NCBI GenBank assembly: GCA_029948255.1
Contig: JALIZF010001820.1
Span: 1 to 64,000, forward strand
Direction: 5' to 3'
From: Telmatactis stephensoni
Taxonomy: Eukaryota; Cnidaria; Anthozoa; Actiniaria; Isophelliidae
Length of the DNA stretch: 64,000 nt
Part shown: positions 17,122-26,862 of the stretch, piece by piece
Layout of the letters: every line of letters starts with the position of its first letter
Position numbering within the stretch: position 1 is the first letter of the stretch
Notes under the pieces: model-generated
What the model saw: the letters and a program-made list of their open reading frames with translations, nothing else
What the model was told of the DNA's origin: nothing
Database searches by the model: none
Position numbers and translations under genes: made by a program

Positions 17122-18448
17122 ATGTCGGGTTCTAAAGACTCGCAAGATAAATCAAAGGAAAAAGACGACGACAGAGGCTGTCTTTTGAGCAAATGGCAGC
17201 CAGAACCCAAAGGAAAACGAACAGAACAGTCCACAGCTACCATGAATGGCAGCAATGGCAAAGGCGGCAAAACGCCAAATGCAAAAACTCAGGCAAACGG
17301 GACCAAAGATCCCACAAAATCACTCAAAAGTGATACTGAAAGCAAAGACCCTGGGCAGAAGTCCAGCGAAACTCCTACAGGAAGAAAGACCTCGAAAAAA
17401 TCCACAAGGGAAAAAAGCGCGCCAAAAGGGTCACCAAAGCTGGCCGAGAACCATGACAGCTCGTTGAATGAAAGCTCAACGTCAGGCGAAAACATCGCTC
17501 AAGTCTTTAAAGACTCGCTTTCCAGCTTGGCGGCTAGCATGAATAAAGGCTTCCTTAACTTAGGAAAACTACTCAAAGACAAAAACGAGTACCGAGGTGG
17601 TCGACACGAGGATTTGTCTAGCTCTGACTCTGAGTCGGAGGAAGAGAGTGTCAGTGACACAGAGCCACCGGCCCCAAAGAGGCAAAAATCTGATGGCGAT
17701 GGTGCTTCCTTAAGCGAGGAAAGCAATGCCATACTTAGTCAGCTAGAAAAGCAGTACAACGTTACTGATCAGGATGGACCTGATATAAATGCAAGTTTGG
17801 CCAAAATAGTGAAAAACCTCTTGGGGGAAAAGACTGATGAGGAAAAGCTCAACGAAATTAAGAAACGCTACCCCAAGCCAAAAAACTGTGAAATCTTGAC
17901 CGAAACCAAAGTCAATTCAGCGATATGGAACAACATCTCAGACAAGGCAAGGACAGGAGACATAAAACTCCAAAAGGCTCAAACTGAAAGCACTAGTAAA
18001 AGGCATAACTGCTGTGGTCCAAGTGATCAATGAAGTACTAAACAAATCAGAAATGCCACCAAAAGAAAAAATTGTGGACACCCTTATGGATGGTGTGCAG
18101 TTACTGGCCAATGCCAACATAGAAGTCAACATAAGACGTAGAGAAGCCCTGAAACCAGAGCTTCACACTAGTTACCGCTACTTATGTGCCCCATCAAATC
18201 CTATAACTACTGAGTTATTTGGAGATGATTTACCCAAAGCTGTTAAAGATATAACCGACACCAATCGGATTACTTCAAAGATTAGTAGAGAGCGAAAAGA
18301 TGGCTACAAAAGGTCCAGGGATACCAGTGCTTCAGACAAGTATGGGAAGAGATACCCGTACAAATACTCAGGATCAAAAAACTACAACCGCCCCTTCCCC
18401 AGCAAGAGGGAAGGGGGGAAGAAAAGTGGTCAAAAGAACCAACACTAG
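17122..18448 (+). pseudogene. DIRS gag-like protein, one frameshift
   Basis: The frame from ATG 17,122 (MSGSKDSQDKSKEKDDD) is Lys/Ser-rich for 120 codons. A region with FKDSLSSLAASMNKGF and ILSQLEKQYNVTDQDG follows, then YPKPKNCEILTETKVN and ISDKARTGDIKLQK, a pattern typical of DIRS gag. Near 18,000 the frame slips and continues (INEVLNKSEMPPKEKIVDTL) to a basic Arg/Lys/Tyr tail ending at 18,448. Gag packages the element RNA. One indel separates the halves. Confidence 0.65.
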
Positions 18449-18486
18449 ACAACCAAACTGAAACCAATCCAGAGGTAAGAAAATTA

Positions 18487-19532
18487 AAGGTTGCTGGCAG
18501 GCTAAGATTTTATTTGTCAGCTTGGACAAACCTTACCTCAGACAAGAAAATATTAGACATGGTGCAACACTGTCATCTTGAATTTATTGAAACCCCAAAG
18601 CAAAACTATCCTATACCATCTATGAGATTTAGCCCTAATGAGGCTGAAATAATTGATTGTGAGGTAAACCGATTACTAGAGAAAGGGGTAATTGAAGAAG
18701 CTATCCCCATTGACACTCAGTTTATTTCTAACATTTTCCTTAGGAAAAAGAAAAATGGCTCTTATAGAATGATTCTCAACCTGAAAGGACTCAATGAGTC
18801 AATAGAGTACATCCATTTCAAAATGGAGAGCCTAACATGTGCCATACAATTAATGAAGAAAAACTGTTATATGGGTTCCATAGACCTCACTGATGCATAT
18901 TATACTGTGCCTGTAGCAATAGAACACAGAAAATTTTTAAGATTCATTTGGAGAAACAACCTTTTTCAATATACTTGTCTTCCAAATGGACTTGCATCAA
19001 GCTTGTCATGTTATTATTATTAGTTACTGGCCAGAGGGGCCAGACTATTCATATGTTAGATGTTAAAAACATGTTTGAGTCTCAGAACAAAGTTACTTTT
19101 GTTATTCCAGACCATGTTAAACAAAGCAAACCAGGATTACCTAACCCTCGGGTTGTTCTTGAACCTTTTGAAAAGTCATGTATTTGCGTTGTAACTACAT
19201 TGAGAGAATATATTGCAAGAACCAAAGCTCTTAGAGATAACACTAACTCGAAGTTACTTATAAGTTATGTAAAACCTTACAAGCCTGTAAGTAGAGATAC
19301 TATAACTAGGTGGGTGCGAGAAGTTATGGCTCAAGCTGGAATCAATATATCTATCTACTCTCCCCACAGTACCAGGGCAGCTTCTACTTCAGCAGCCAGT
19401 AGGGCGTCTGCTAATCTAGATGACATCTTGAAGACTGCAGGATGGTCGTCTGAATGCTGCTTTGCTCGATATTATAAAAAGCCTATAGCTAGTGTTTCCA
19501 CTTATGCAAAATCAGTGTTGTCAGATGCATAA
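18487..19532 (+). pseudogene. DIRS reverse transcriptase fused by deletion to its tyrosine recombinase
   Basis: The RT part begins AGRLRFYLSAWTNLT and shows LLEKGVIEEA, KKNGSYRMILNLKGLN (motif 1-2 area), GSIDLTDAYYTVPV (motif A) and LPNGLAS (motif B), then ends. Sequence for the catalytic YxDD, RNase H and methyltransferase-like parts is missing. From about 18,990 another frame carries LLLVTGQRGQTIHMLD and the recombinase signatures YSPHSTRAAS (H-x-x-R) and CFARYYKKP (tyrosine), ending at 19,532. The junction is a deletion of the middle of the element, with RT and recombinase left in different frames. Confidence 0.7.
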
Positions 19533-19698
19533 GATATATCTTGATATGTATAGTGCCTTGAATAGACAATAAATAGAGCACTTTGGGCTTCATGTCTGTG
19601 TATGTACTGTATGTCATAGCTTTTAAATGCAGCATTTTGGGCTTCATGTCCGTGTTGCTTTAAAATCTCATGGGATCTCTCAGCATGGTACGAGGTAG

Positions 19699-19961
19699 AA
19701 TTTTAAAAATTAAACGAGACTTACCTGGAAGTTGAAGTTTGATTGTAATTCTACCGAGTTACAGAGTGCTGAGAGATTACATGCCCATAACCCTTACCCA
19801 CCCATGTAGGGATACCTTGAAGGGTAACACGTACATTCAGTCTTCTAAAACTGATTGGCGCATGCGCTTGCTATCTCATGTAATCTCTCAGCACTCTGTA
19901 ACTCGGTAGAATTACAATCAAACTTCAACTTCCAGGTAAGTCTCGTTTAATTTTTAAAATT
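19699..19961. repeat. Long hairpin forming the DIRS right terminal/internal complementary region
   Basis: Arms of about 85 bases (19,699-19,783 and 19,876-19,961) are near-perfect inverted copies (ACGAGACTTACCTGGAAGTT against its complement), separated by about 90 bases. DIRS elements need complementary end regions to close a circular intermediate, which this layout suits. Confidence 0.7.
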
Positions 19962-21638
19962 GTCGCGAAAAAAGCCACTAGGTTTGGTGAAGTCGGAGAG
20001 GAAGACCTCAATAACTCGGTCGACAACGCTCAAGCGAAAGCAACAAAAAAGACCACTAAGTGGGCAGTTTCTGTACTTAAAGGTTAGTTTAATTCAAACA
20101 AATAAAAAGTTTCCATTCAAGATATTTTTAAACTATATGTAAACAAGTAGAAATATACCCTTCGCATGTCTTTGAAGGTCAAGTGCAACTATAAATAGAT
20201 TTTGTAAACAAATACAAAAATTATTGAGTTAACTTTTATCGACTTTTTCGTTTGCTAAATAATATTTTATCTTCTAAATTTGTTCAATAAATTTCCCCTT
20301 TTTATTTCAAAATTTAGAATGGAGTTCAGAGAAAGGCATCGAAACGGACTTACAAAACATGACCTTTGACGAGCTTGACAAAATCCTCCGCCGATTTTAT
20401 GCCGAGGCGCGCACTCAAAATGGAGAGCTAGAAATGGCATAGAGAGATACCTAAGCAGCCCTCCTTTCAACCGTTCCATTAAACTTAGTAAAGATCCGCG
20501 TTTTGTCCTATCAAACAAAGTGCTTGACGCCCAAATTAAGCATCTAAAGAGAAATGGTAAAGAAAACACCATTCACAAGCCTCCAATCGAACAACACGAT
20601 ATTGAAAAGCTTAAAAACAGCCATGTCATCTTACCTTCCAATCCTCTATCTCTTCTGAGAAACGTCTGGTTCCATGTATCCCTGTACTGGTGTAGAAGAG
20701 GAAGAGAAGGGCAAAGAAGTTTGACACTCCACAGTTTTCGTTTTGAGCAACACGCCGAAGGAAGAGAGTACGTAACTGTATGGCGCATGATGAAAGCACG
20801 GAAAATCATCCTGAAGGAATAGCAGACGTGCAAAGCTATGAAAAAGAGCAGCCAAAGTGATGGATACACGTCACTGAAGATTTATCTCACTCAAAAGTGA
20901 ACCCAGAATGTAAAGCTCTATTCCAGTACCCGAAGCGAAATTGGCGAGCGACTGACAACATATGGTACGAAAATCGTCCTCTTGGGATCAACAAGCTAGC
21001 AAGGATGATGGCTGATATCAGTACCGAGGCAGGTCTTTCTATGATCTACACAAATCATTCCGTTCGAGCGACAGCTATAACAGTTTGGTCCAAAGCTGGA
21101 TTGCCAGACCGTCAGATCATGGCAATTTCAGGCCATCGTAGCGAGTCTAGTTTGAAAAGCTACCACAGTCGACCATCCTCAAGCCAACTACGCCAATGTA
21201 GTGAAGTGCTATCATCTGCTCTGGGCGATAAGACACCAGCTCACAATGTCCAATGGAGCTCTCAAAATCAACAGGTGAATTCCCGCCAACAATCCAAAGA
21301 TCCAGATCAACGGGCCGATCAACGGTCGTTTGACAGCATGTTCTCTGGCTGCTCAATCAATAGCTTGCAAATCAGTTTCAACCATTAATTAACTCTTAGG
21401 CCAAAAGAAACTTTTTCAGTTCCTTTACTGACATTTTCAATAACTTTTTAGCAAAGACTTTGCATTTTTCACATTTAGATTTTTCAGATTTTGTAAATTC
21501 CCGACTTTATATGTGAACATAACAAGTGTTCTGATTGGTTGATTCATGATTGTAAGGAGAATTAAAATGTTCATCCGCAGAAGCGATGTTTTGTTTCGTC
21601 TTTATTTGCTTAATTAAAATTTCTGCTATATTATAAAA

Positions 21639-21823
21639 GCAATAAACGACAGATTTCCGTGGTTTCTTGGCGAAATAAACCACTTGGGATGTTGGGAGAA
21701 CACTCGAAAAGGCCGAAAATCACTCGCCTACGGCTCGTGATTTTCTACGCCTTTTCTCGTGTTCTCCCAACATCCCGCGTGGTTTATTTCGCCAAGAAAC
21801 CACGGAAATCTGTCGTTTATTGC
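21639..21823. repeat. 185-bp palindrome next to the Crypton element
   Basis: GCAATAAACGACAGATTTCC at the left pairs with its complement ending at 21,823. Arms are about 75 bases with a short centre (CGCCTACGGCTCGTG). It directly abuts the Crypton terminal repeat and is absent at the unit C site, so it either inserted separately or belongs to the composite block. Confidence 0.75.
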
Positions 21824-21832
21824 TTAATTTTA

Positions 21833-22150
21833 AAGCCCTTCAATCATAACTGCATATATGATAGTCACCGTCCCGATCTTTTATTAAAAACCTCTGGTAA
21901 CTCTCTGTATGTGCTTGAACTAACCGTTGGTTTCGAGTCAAATCTACAAAATAACTCATCCAGCAAAAAAGCTAAATATAAAGATGTGATGATTACTCTA
22001 CAAAAGCAGTTCAAACAAGTTAAGTTCACTAACCTGTCTCTTAGTGCCTTGGGTGTGTTTGCTAAAGAAACATCAGATTTCCTTGCCATGCTAAAAGACT
22101 TAGGTTTTGATGATAATCATGTCAAATATAAATTATCAAAAACATTATAG
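21833..22150 (+). pseudogene. Restriction-like endonuclease domain remnant of an R2/NeSL-type LINE
   Basis: The frame carries HRPDLLLKTSGNSLYVLELT, which has the PD-x13-E spacing of the restriction-like endonuclease at the C-terminus of R2-group LINEs. SSKKAKYKDVMITLQKQ and LSALGVFAKETSDF follow, ending KTL-stop. No reverse transcriptase precedes it. A second, nearly identical copy at 38,100-38,419 reflects the segmental duplication. Assignment is by motif spacing and general resemblance. Confidence 0.5.
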
Positions 22151-22849
22151 AACATTGCCATAACAACAACTTACTTTATTTTCAACAATCCTGAGCTGAT
22201 GAATTTTTAAACCTTAGATTTATTTCTTTTCCTTTTCAGTATATAATATATATATATTATTTTTCCCCTTTTGTTTTCATAATAATCAAACAATTTATAT
22301 ATATATAAAATTAAATGTTTCAGTTATGTGTAAGATTCAAGTAGAAGATTGTAAACTACCTGAGAAGTGAGGTTTATAATTGTAAGAAAAACGTATAATA
22401 AAGTTTCCATTATTATTATTTCACATTTTCAACATTTCTGGCACATCTTTATACGGTAGGTTGAAAATTAAATTTTCCAGCATGTGTTTAATTCATGCTT
22501 AATAACTTCTCATAAGTTTGTTCACATAAATTCAGATAGTAAAAAAAATTACTGAGTCCTTGAGCTCCTAAGAAACAGTCCATCAAAAAATTGTGTCGAT
22601 TACCATGGTATACCAAAACGAACGAATTAGTGAAAACTATCATCAGAAACATTCGGATGTTGATATAGCCCTTCTTTTCATTTTATTTAAAAATATATAT
22701 ACATATGTAAATATAAAAAAATATAAAAAAATTATTTAAATCTTTTTAAATTGGTGGTCTTTTAGGAGCTGTTTGCATGGAGATGAGCCAATCTGGTAAG
22801 TGGGCTGACTTCTTTTGTTTTCTTTTCCCTACGGGGCGCACATATGAAC
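22151..22849. other. AT-rich intergenic DNA, no gene seen
   Basis: It has low-complexity TA runs at about 22,235-22,320 and 22,690-22,740. A block around 22,420-22,510 recurs at 38,690-38,780 and 56,030-56,130, marking the region upstream of each CLN3-like unit. Confidence 0.5.
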
Positions 22850-23183
22850 AGCCCCTTAGAAAGTTTTTCTTGTTCGCACTATATTGCTGTTAGTTGAAAT
22901 CTAGAGCCAGTCATAGATAAGTGTCCGATAGCTTCACTTGCAATTTTTTCCCTTCATGAAAAAGGGATACGAAATTTTAATTAGTTGCGAAATTTCATTT
23001 ATAATTGACCGATCGACCCCTATAGCCGTCACTTCATGGAGTACTTCCTGCTATATATATGTCGTATCGGTGGGTTAACGTATATACGTTAACAACGTGC
23101 TTTTTAAGTGTTCTTATTGTAACTATATTGCTTTTGATGTACTATACTTACAGAAATACTTACAGATCTGCATACCAAGACAT
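22850..23183 (+). promoter_or_regulatory. Conserved 5' region of CLN3-like unit B
   Basis: CAGCCCCTTAGAAAG and TTCGCACTATATTGCTGTTA recur at the same distance upstream of exon 1 in units D (39,130-39,469) and F (58,290-58,647), less clearly in C. ACAG/ATCTGCATACCAAG just before the start codon looks like an acceptor, suggesting a 5' untranslated exon. Promoter function is inferred. Confidence 0.4.
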
Positions 23184-24173
23184 ATGGAGGAGGACGAGGA
23201 GGAGAAAGAAGACATTGAAAGGCCTCAAAGCTGGCAAACAGTGTTCTCCTTTTCTACGTTTGGTTTCTTGTCATATTTTGAGTACAGTGTGCTTGTTTCC
23301 AGCGCAGAAGATATTCTTACTGGCAGTACAGCACCTACAAGTAAGAGAGTGAACTCTTAGTAACAAATCAACTCATATGAACAATCACCATTCAAAACAA
23401 TCGATGCATTTTGGTTTGTCTTTTAAAGTTATTTCGTCTCTCTACAAGATAAACCGAGCTAATAATGGTTAGAAAAAGAAAGAGCAATGGTATTAGAGTC
23501 TACTACAAACTATTAGTTTGAAATATCTAAATCCGAGTGTTAAGACGGTTTTTGAACCCCAGTATCGAAGAAGAATCATACACATATTTCTAATATCTTT
23601 CCGGTTGACAATTTCATTCATAAACTATTAGTTCGTTTTTTTCGGGTTAGAGTATTTTTCTTGTCTGTTTGACTTAGTTTTTAGTTGTTTCACTGCATGG
23701 TTAAGTAAAATCACTCCAACCGCGAAATAGATTTTAGATGAATACACCTTAGTAGATTATAATTCTATTGTTTTCTTTTATGTCAATTTGTGTCCGCGGA
23801 ATGACGAACGATTGGAACTGGGTCCGAACCCATCAACGTCGCGCAAAACTGTTCTTCCTATACTTCCTCAATTGTTTTCGTTGTCGTCTTACTTTTATCC
23901 ATTCAATATATTATTTACTTTTATCCACCAATGTATCGCGATTCTTCTATCACTTTCATCTACAGAGAGACGGCATTATTTTCCGATAATCAGCGCTCGT
24001 GATTGGCCCAAACATTGAGGACTGCATCGAAGTGGCTTTCTTCAAAATCACAAAAACCTACTGAAAATCAATTCAAAATTGAGCAGCAAACATGAAAACA
24101 ACTTTTTAGATAACATCCGTGATAAAATGACCAAAAACAATTACATATTTTGATAAAAAATAGCCGCTAAGTT

Positions 24174-24598
24174 ATCAATCAATCAATCAATAACTTTATT
24201 TGAGTGTCAATGAATTCTAGCTTGCCACAAGTAGCCTACTAATTGGGGAAACTTTAAAATAAATTCTAAATAAAATCTAAATCTAAAGCTGCTAATAAAA
24301 AAATCTATATATATGTATGTAAAATCTAAAAACGTATAAAATCTATAAACTGTTGTTATATCTTTAGTTACAATATATGTATATAATAATGTATACTCAA
24401 GAGACCACAATGCTAAGAGAGTGAAACTGACCCAGCACCGACGCCCGCGAGATGTCCGCGGCGACCAAGGCACCAGCCCCAATCGCCAACGGCACCCCAC
24501 AGACACCAGCTCCAGGCTCTGCCCCTCAGCATCATGGTCTCTTGGTATGCTGAAACTTTAAATAGCGGAATAACTGTTAAAACACTTAAATAATAAAA
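24174..24598 (-). mobile_element. Non-LTR/SINE-type insertion with (ATCA)n end in intron 1 of unit B
   Basis: It is absent from units A, C and D at GCCGCTAAGTT/GAATTG. On the minus strand it ends CACTCAAATAAAGTTAT plus TGAT repeats, a CR1/L2-type 3' tail, and AAGTT is duplicated at both flanks. The middle is GC-rich (about 24,430-24,530). No coding. Confidence 0.7.
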
Positions 24599-24899
24599 AA
24601 GTTGAATTGAATTACAGCTACACACGACTACTGAGAAAAGTAAACTGAACTGGAATCTGTTGGTCTAAACTAAATAAAATAACTACACAATACTCACGAA
24701 TAGAAGTAAAAAGAAATTATCCTAAGTAAAATTATCATGTCTGATAAGTATAATCGGTAATTTCGTTTTCGTTTTCGACTTCAGTGACTTCAAAGTCACA
24801 GCAAAAGCGAATTTTCAGCAAAACAGACAAATTGTCCTCTAATTTATGAAGACAAAAACAGTATTGTTCAAAAAAAGACGAAACAAAAAACTATTTAGG

Positions 24900-25148
24900 T
24901 TATCTCAATGAAAAGTGATCCTAATGCTGCTCATGTTTGCGCCGCTTGGAAAAACCAGGCTTTAGATGAGTCTTAGGGGGCGTAGGGGGCGTGTTTACGC
25001 TAGTAGTCGTCTTCAAAGTTTCAGAATGTGAGAAAGCCTCATCTGATGTTCTGCCAAGATCAGGAACCTCGGCGAGGACAGCGCGCCCATAAAAATATTC
25101 TCTTGCGCGACGTGCACGGCGCTGTCGTTTTGGTGTTACATGTCTAGG
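24900..25148 (-). CDS. Antisense open exon, unit B copy (82 codons plus stop)
   Basis: Homologue of 12,614-12,856. Compared with A it has a 3-base loss (near 25,134) and a 9-base gain (near 24,980), both keeping the frame, with the same TAA and GTAG/CCTAGA boundary. Frame conservation inside an otherwise indel-bearing intron of a pseudogene argues it was coding before duplication, independently of CLN3. Confidence 0.35.
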
Positions 25149-26698
25149 CTACAACTTTAGTGCAATGTTGTTGCGGCAAAATGTAAACGTTACAAATTTT
25201 TGAAAGCCACAAAAACATTGTTGTCATGTTACACGGCTATAAGCTTTTGACATGATTTTTTTCTGTATTTGTAAGTACGATTTGGATCTTTTTCCAGATA
25301 CCACTCATACTTCTTCCGATTGTGACTTCATACATTTTTGACCGTGTACCATCGTTTGTGCTTATCCTTACCGATTTTTCTTTTGAAATCTCTGGGCTGC
25401 TATGTCTCCTGTTGGCTGGATCTCATATGTGGTTAAAGTACTTTGCCATATGTCTGATTAGTTCTGGAACAGCAGTAGCAGATGTAGTTGGGATCTCTTT
25501 GACGGCCTACTTTCACAAGACGACCGTAACTGCTTACAGTGTTGGTATAGGAGTTGCTTATGTAGCTGGGCCTTTATATGTCACAGGTACTGATCACATG
25601 ACTGTACATTCCAATTAAGTACCGCGACACGCGCAAATCAAATCGAAGAGGACAAAGAACTGCTAAGCACCTCGCCCCTGATGCCTTGCCCTCGTCTTTT
25701 AAATCAAGGCTCTTCTGGGACTTGGTCCCGTACTCAAGGTTCTTGTGGGACTTAGCCTGGCTATGTACTGTGCATGTTTGTGACGGTCCTCTAAAGTAAG
25801 CGAAGATGATATTTCTTTGTAGAATCAGTCGAAACCGCATTTTTCAGAGGCGAATCCCAAGATCAGCTCTAGTAGAAAAAATAAAGGGTGTGGTACTTTT
25901 TTGATACTTAAATTCCTTTCCTTTTGTAGCTATGACAAGTTGGTTTCAGTTTTCCTACAACATTACCATCGCTGCCGTCATCGTGGTGCAGTCATCGGTT
26001 TTTCTTCTCGTTTACTGCTTGCTTGAAAAACGCCGAGAAAACACCAGCAAAGGTTACCAAACTATCACCGACAAGGACACAGACCCTGAAGAATGTCCAA
26101 GCTTACATCAGCATCTAACTTTGGCGGAGAAACACCGCACCCTGTTTTGATGTCTTTCCAAGTATTTTTCAAGTTTTCGTTGGAATGCTATCCATTGACT
26201 TAGTTTTGAGTGGTGTCACCACTACCTTAGTGTTTTCCAATGCACCCTTCTCCCCAGCAGACCATTACAAATATTACCTTATTGCCTCCTCTTTTGGGCT
26301 GTTTCGTGGTCGTTCGTACCTGGTACTGGCAGACTGCATCAGACCAGGAATGGCAGAGAAGATACATATTAGTAAGACGTGGTTGCTAGTGGTGATAATA
26401 ATGTGTCATGTGATCGTGTCCGTTCTCGCTTCCCTTTATAGATTTTTACCTAATGTATGGTGTGTTTTAGTCTTAGTATTTCCTTTAGGAATGTTTGCTG
26501 CAACCACTCATACTATGCTTTATATTAGGGGAACAAGAGGATCTCAGAAAAAGGGAATTTGCTATGGGGTTGGCTGTTTTTGCAGTGGAATTTGGTACGT
26601 TGATGGGGGTTATTATAGCCGCACCAGTTGAAAAGCTACTGCAAGACCACTGTGTAGCGTTTACCAATCAAACAATGACCTGTTTGACAAGAGCTTGA

Positions 26699-26862
26699 AT
26701 TGTGATCCAGCAAACTGGTTCAAAAAGAATCCTCTGTACAAGGGAAAACGCTGCGCGGACCTCTGCAAAATTATATGCGTAAGTCGCAACTGCGTCCAGA
26801 GCTTTTGTACTCCTTTGGCAGTTACATACCTTGAAACTGATTTCACAAAGCTTGTTATAAAA
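26699..26862. other. 3' flank of unit B matching units A and C
   Basis: Same conserved block as 14,415-14,575, with KNPLYKGKRCADLCKII readable on the plus strand and a donor-like site altered to ATGC/GTAAGT. Homology ends at about 26,860 in TTATAAAATAAC. Confidence 0.45.

Larger units (their letters stand above)
16981..19961 (+). mobile_element. DIRS-like retroelement, internally deleted
   Basis: It starts TTCTACCTCGTTACCATGCT and carries the DIRS order gag, RT, tyrosine recombinase. The left terminal sequence (16,981-17,038, including GATAGCAAGCGCATGCGCC) recurs inverted at about 19,855-19,915, and its outer part also at 19,661-19,700. A long hairpin forms the right end. There is no target duplication, as expected for recombinase-mediated insertion. 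At about 3.0 kb it is shorter than full elements because of the RT-to-recombinase deletion. Confidence 0.8.
16822..21388 (+). pseudogene. Crypton tyrosine recombinase (DUF3504-like), split by a DIRS insertion
   Basis: The first exon starts MASKIDESIPSFDVGFDLYF and is open to 16,982, where the DIRS element begins. Coding resumes at 19,961 (VAKKATRFGEVGEEDLNNSV) in register with the part before it, to a donor at 20,092/20,093 (AAAG/GTTAGT). Exon 2 begins at 20,318 after AATTTAG (WSSEKGIETDLQNMTF). It soon hits a stop, then fragments follow, ending with the catalytic domain (20,897-21,388): NHSVRAT (H-x-x-R), SGHRSESSLKSYHSRP (H/R and tyrosine). This is the domain order of animal Crypton recombinases, which integrate circular DNA. 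Stops, deletion and the DIRS insertion make it inactive. Confidence 0.7.
16690..21638 (+). mobile_element. Crypton-type element with terminal inverted repeats, interrupted by a DIRS element
   Basis: The 15-bp ends TTTTATAATATAGCA and TGCTATATTATAAAA are exact inverted copies, and both subterminal regions carry CTGATTGG. The block is absent at the equivalent place in unit C (38,097), so it (with the adjoining palindrome) inserted after, or was lost since, the duplication. It encodes a Crypton tyrosine recombinase, now broken. Confidence 0.65.
23184..26698 (+). pseudogene. CLN3 (battenin)-like pseudogene, unit B
   Basis: Exon 1 is 23,184-23,340 (MEEDEEEKEDIERPQSWQTV..., one extra Glu), with donor CAA/GTAAGA. 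Exon 2 sits at 25,275-25,586, but its acceptor TTTGTAG has become TTTGTAA, leaving an AG one base later that would shift the frame. Exon 3 is 25,930-26,698, with a one-base insertion near 26,146 (stop follows) and a five-base deletion near 26,514. Three independent lesions indicate a dead copy. Intron 1 holds a non-LTR insertion (24,174-24,598) and the antisense exon at 24,900-25,148. Otherwise it is close to units A, C and D. Confidence 0.75.
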
